This document shows, piece after piece, positions 5,724-5,862 of a stretch of DNA of 5,862 nucleotides. The stretch is taken from contig NZ_JASLIP010000036.1 in the NCBI RefSeq assembly GCF_030152825.1, forward strand, positions 1 through 5,862, in the 5' to 3' direction. Made by a program: the position numbers and the translations under genes. Below the pieces are notes generated by a model. The model was not told the DNA's origin, made no database searches, and was given only the letters and a program-made list of their open reading frames with translations. Each line of letters begins with the position of its first letter. Position 1 is the stretch's first letter. This DNA comes from Corynebacterium sp. Lineage in GTDB: Bacteria > Actinomycetota > Actinomycetes > Mycobacteriales > Mycobacteriaceae.

Positions 5724-5862
5724 CTAGCGGCGCTCCAGCTCCTCCAGGATCGCGCGCATCTCCGTGCGGCGTACCTTGCCCATCTGGTCAGCCGGCAGCG
5801 TTGCCACGTGGAAGAACTCCCGCGGCACCTTATAGCCAGTCAGCACCTTCTTGCAATGCTGG
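5724..5862 (-). CDS. AMP-binding acyl-CoA/fatty-acid ligase, C-terminal 45 residues (cut by window edge)
   Basis: Only the last 45 codons and TAG (5724-5726) are in the window. The visible peptide is the end of the small C-terminal domain of the ANL (adenylate-forming) superfamily. CKKVLTGYKVPREFFHV matches the usual (L)-x-x-YKVPxx-(V/F)-x-x-V stretch. LPADQMGKVRRTEMR is the terminal motif (LPxxxxGKVxRxxLR), whose lysine after Gly acts in the adenylation step. A fatty-acyl-CoA synthetase or related acyl ligase is the likely product. The substrate cannot be told from this fragment, and other ANL members such as aryl-acid ligases remain possible. A hairpin follows immediately, so it probably belongs to a separate transcript from the Ig-domain genes. 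Confidence 0.85.
   Translation of the reverse strand, partial: QHCKKVLTGYKVPREFFHVATLPADQMGKVRRTEMRAILEELERR

Overview
This is a high-GC window in which every supported gene lies on the minus strand, so transcription runs right to left. The secreted proteins resemble those of Actinobacteria, and the two central ones resemble envelope proteins of the mycolic-acid group (Corynebacterium, Rhodococcus, Nocardia and relatives). Corynebacterium is the likeliest genus, but this is inferred from protein style and base composition and no marker gene confirms it.

Layout in order of transcription. (1) At the right edge are the last 45 codons of an AMP-binding acyl-CoA/fatty-acid ligase, ending at 5724, with a GC-rich hairpin right behind the stop. 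(2) The 154-bp gap at 5570-5723 holds a promoter region with two TTGACA boxes 11 bp apart. These boxes are also a 7-bp direct repeat (TGTCAAG) of the kind bound by OmpR/PhoB-type response regulators. A leader hairpin and a Shine-Dalgarno sequence follow. (3) Two large secreted proteins follow: A (5569-3152, 805 aa) and B (3116-828, 762 aa). They are 35 bp apart, have no terminator between them, and almost certainly form an operon. (4) A strong intrinsic terminator at 776-814 ends that unit. (5) At the left edge is the N-terminal 201 codons of a secreted serine-hydrolase/beta-lactamase-fold protein, which has its own upstream region and no Shine-Dalgarno.

Proteins A and B are the core of the window. 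Each has a signal peptide, a roughly 200-residue N-terminal domain bracketed by two cysteines, a tandem array of bacterial Ig-like domains (five in A, four in B), a Gly/Asp/Asn/Ser-rich linker and a hydrophobic C-terminal element. Their N-terminal domains align along their length, so the genes are old, diverged tandem paralogues. The C-termini differ in kind: B ends in a transmembrane helix with a short basic tail, while A ends in an amphipathic helix followed by a Gly/Ser tail. Neither has an LPXTG sorting signal. The simplest reading is a pair of envelope-spanning or surface-displayed proteins, with B anchored in the cytoplasmic membrane and A associated with another surface (mycomembrane, lipid or partner protein). 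No function has been assigned to either from sequence alone, and this pair is the best candidate here for an undescribed system.
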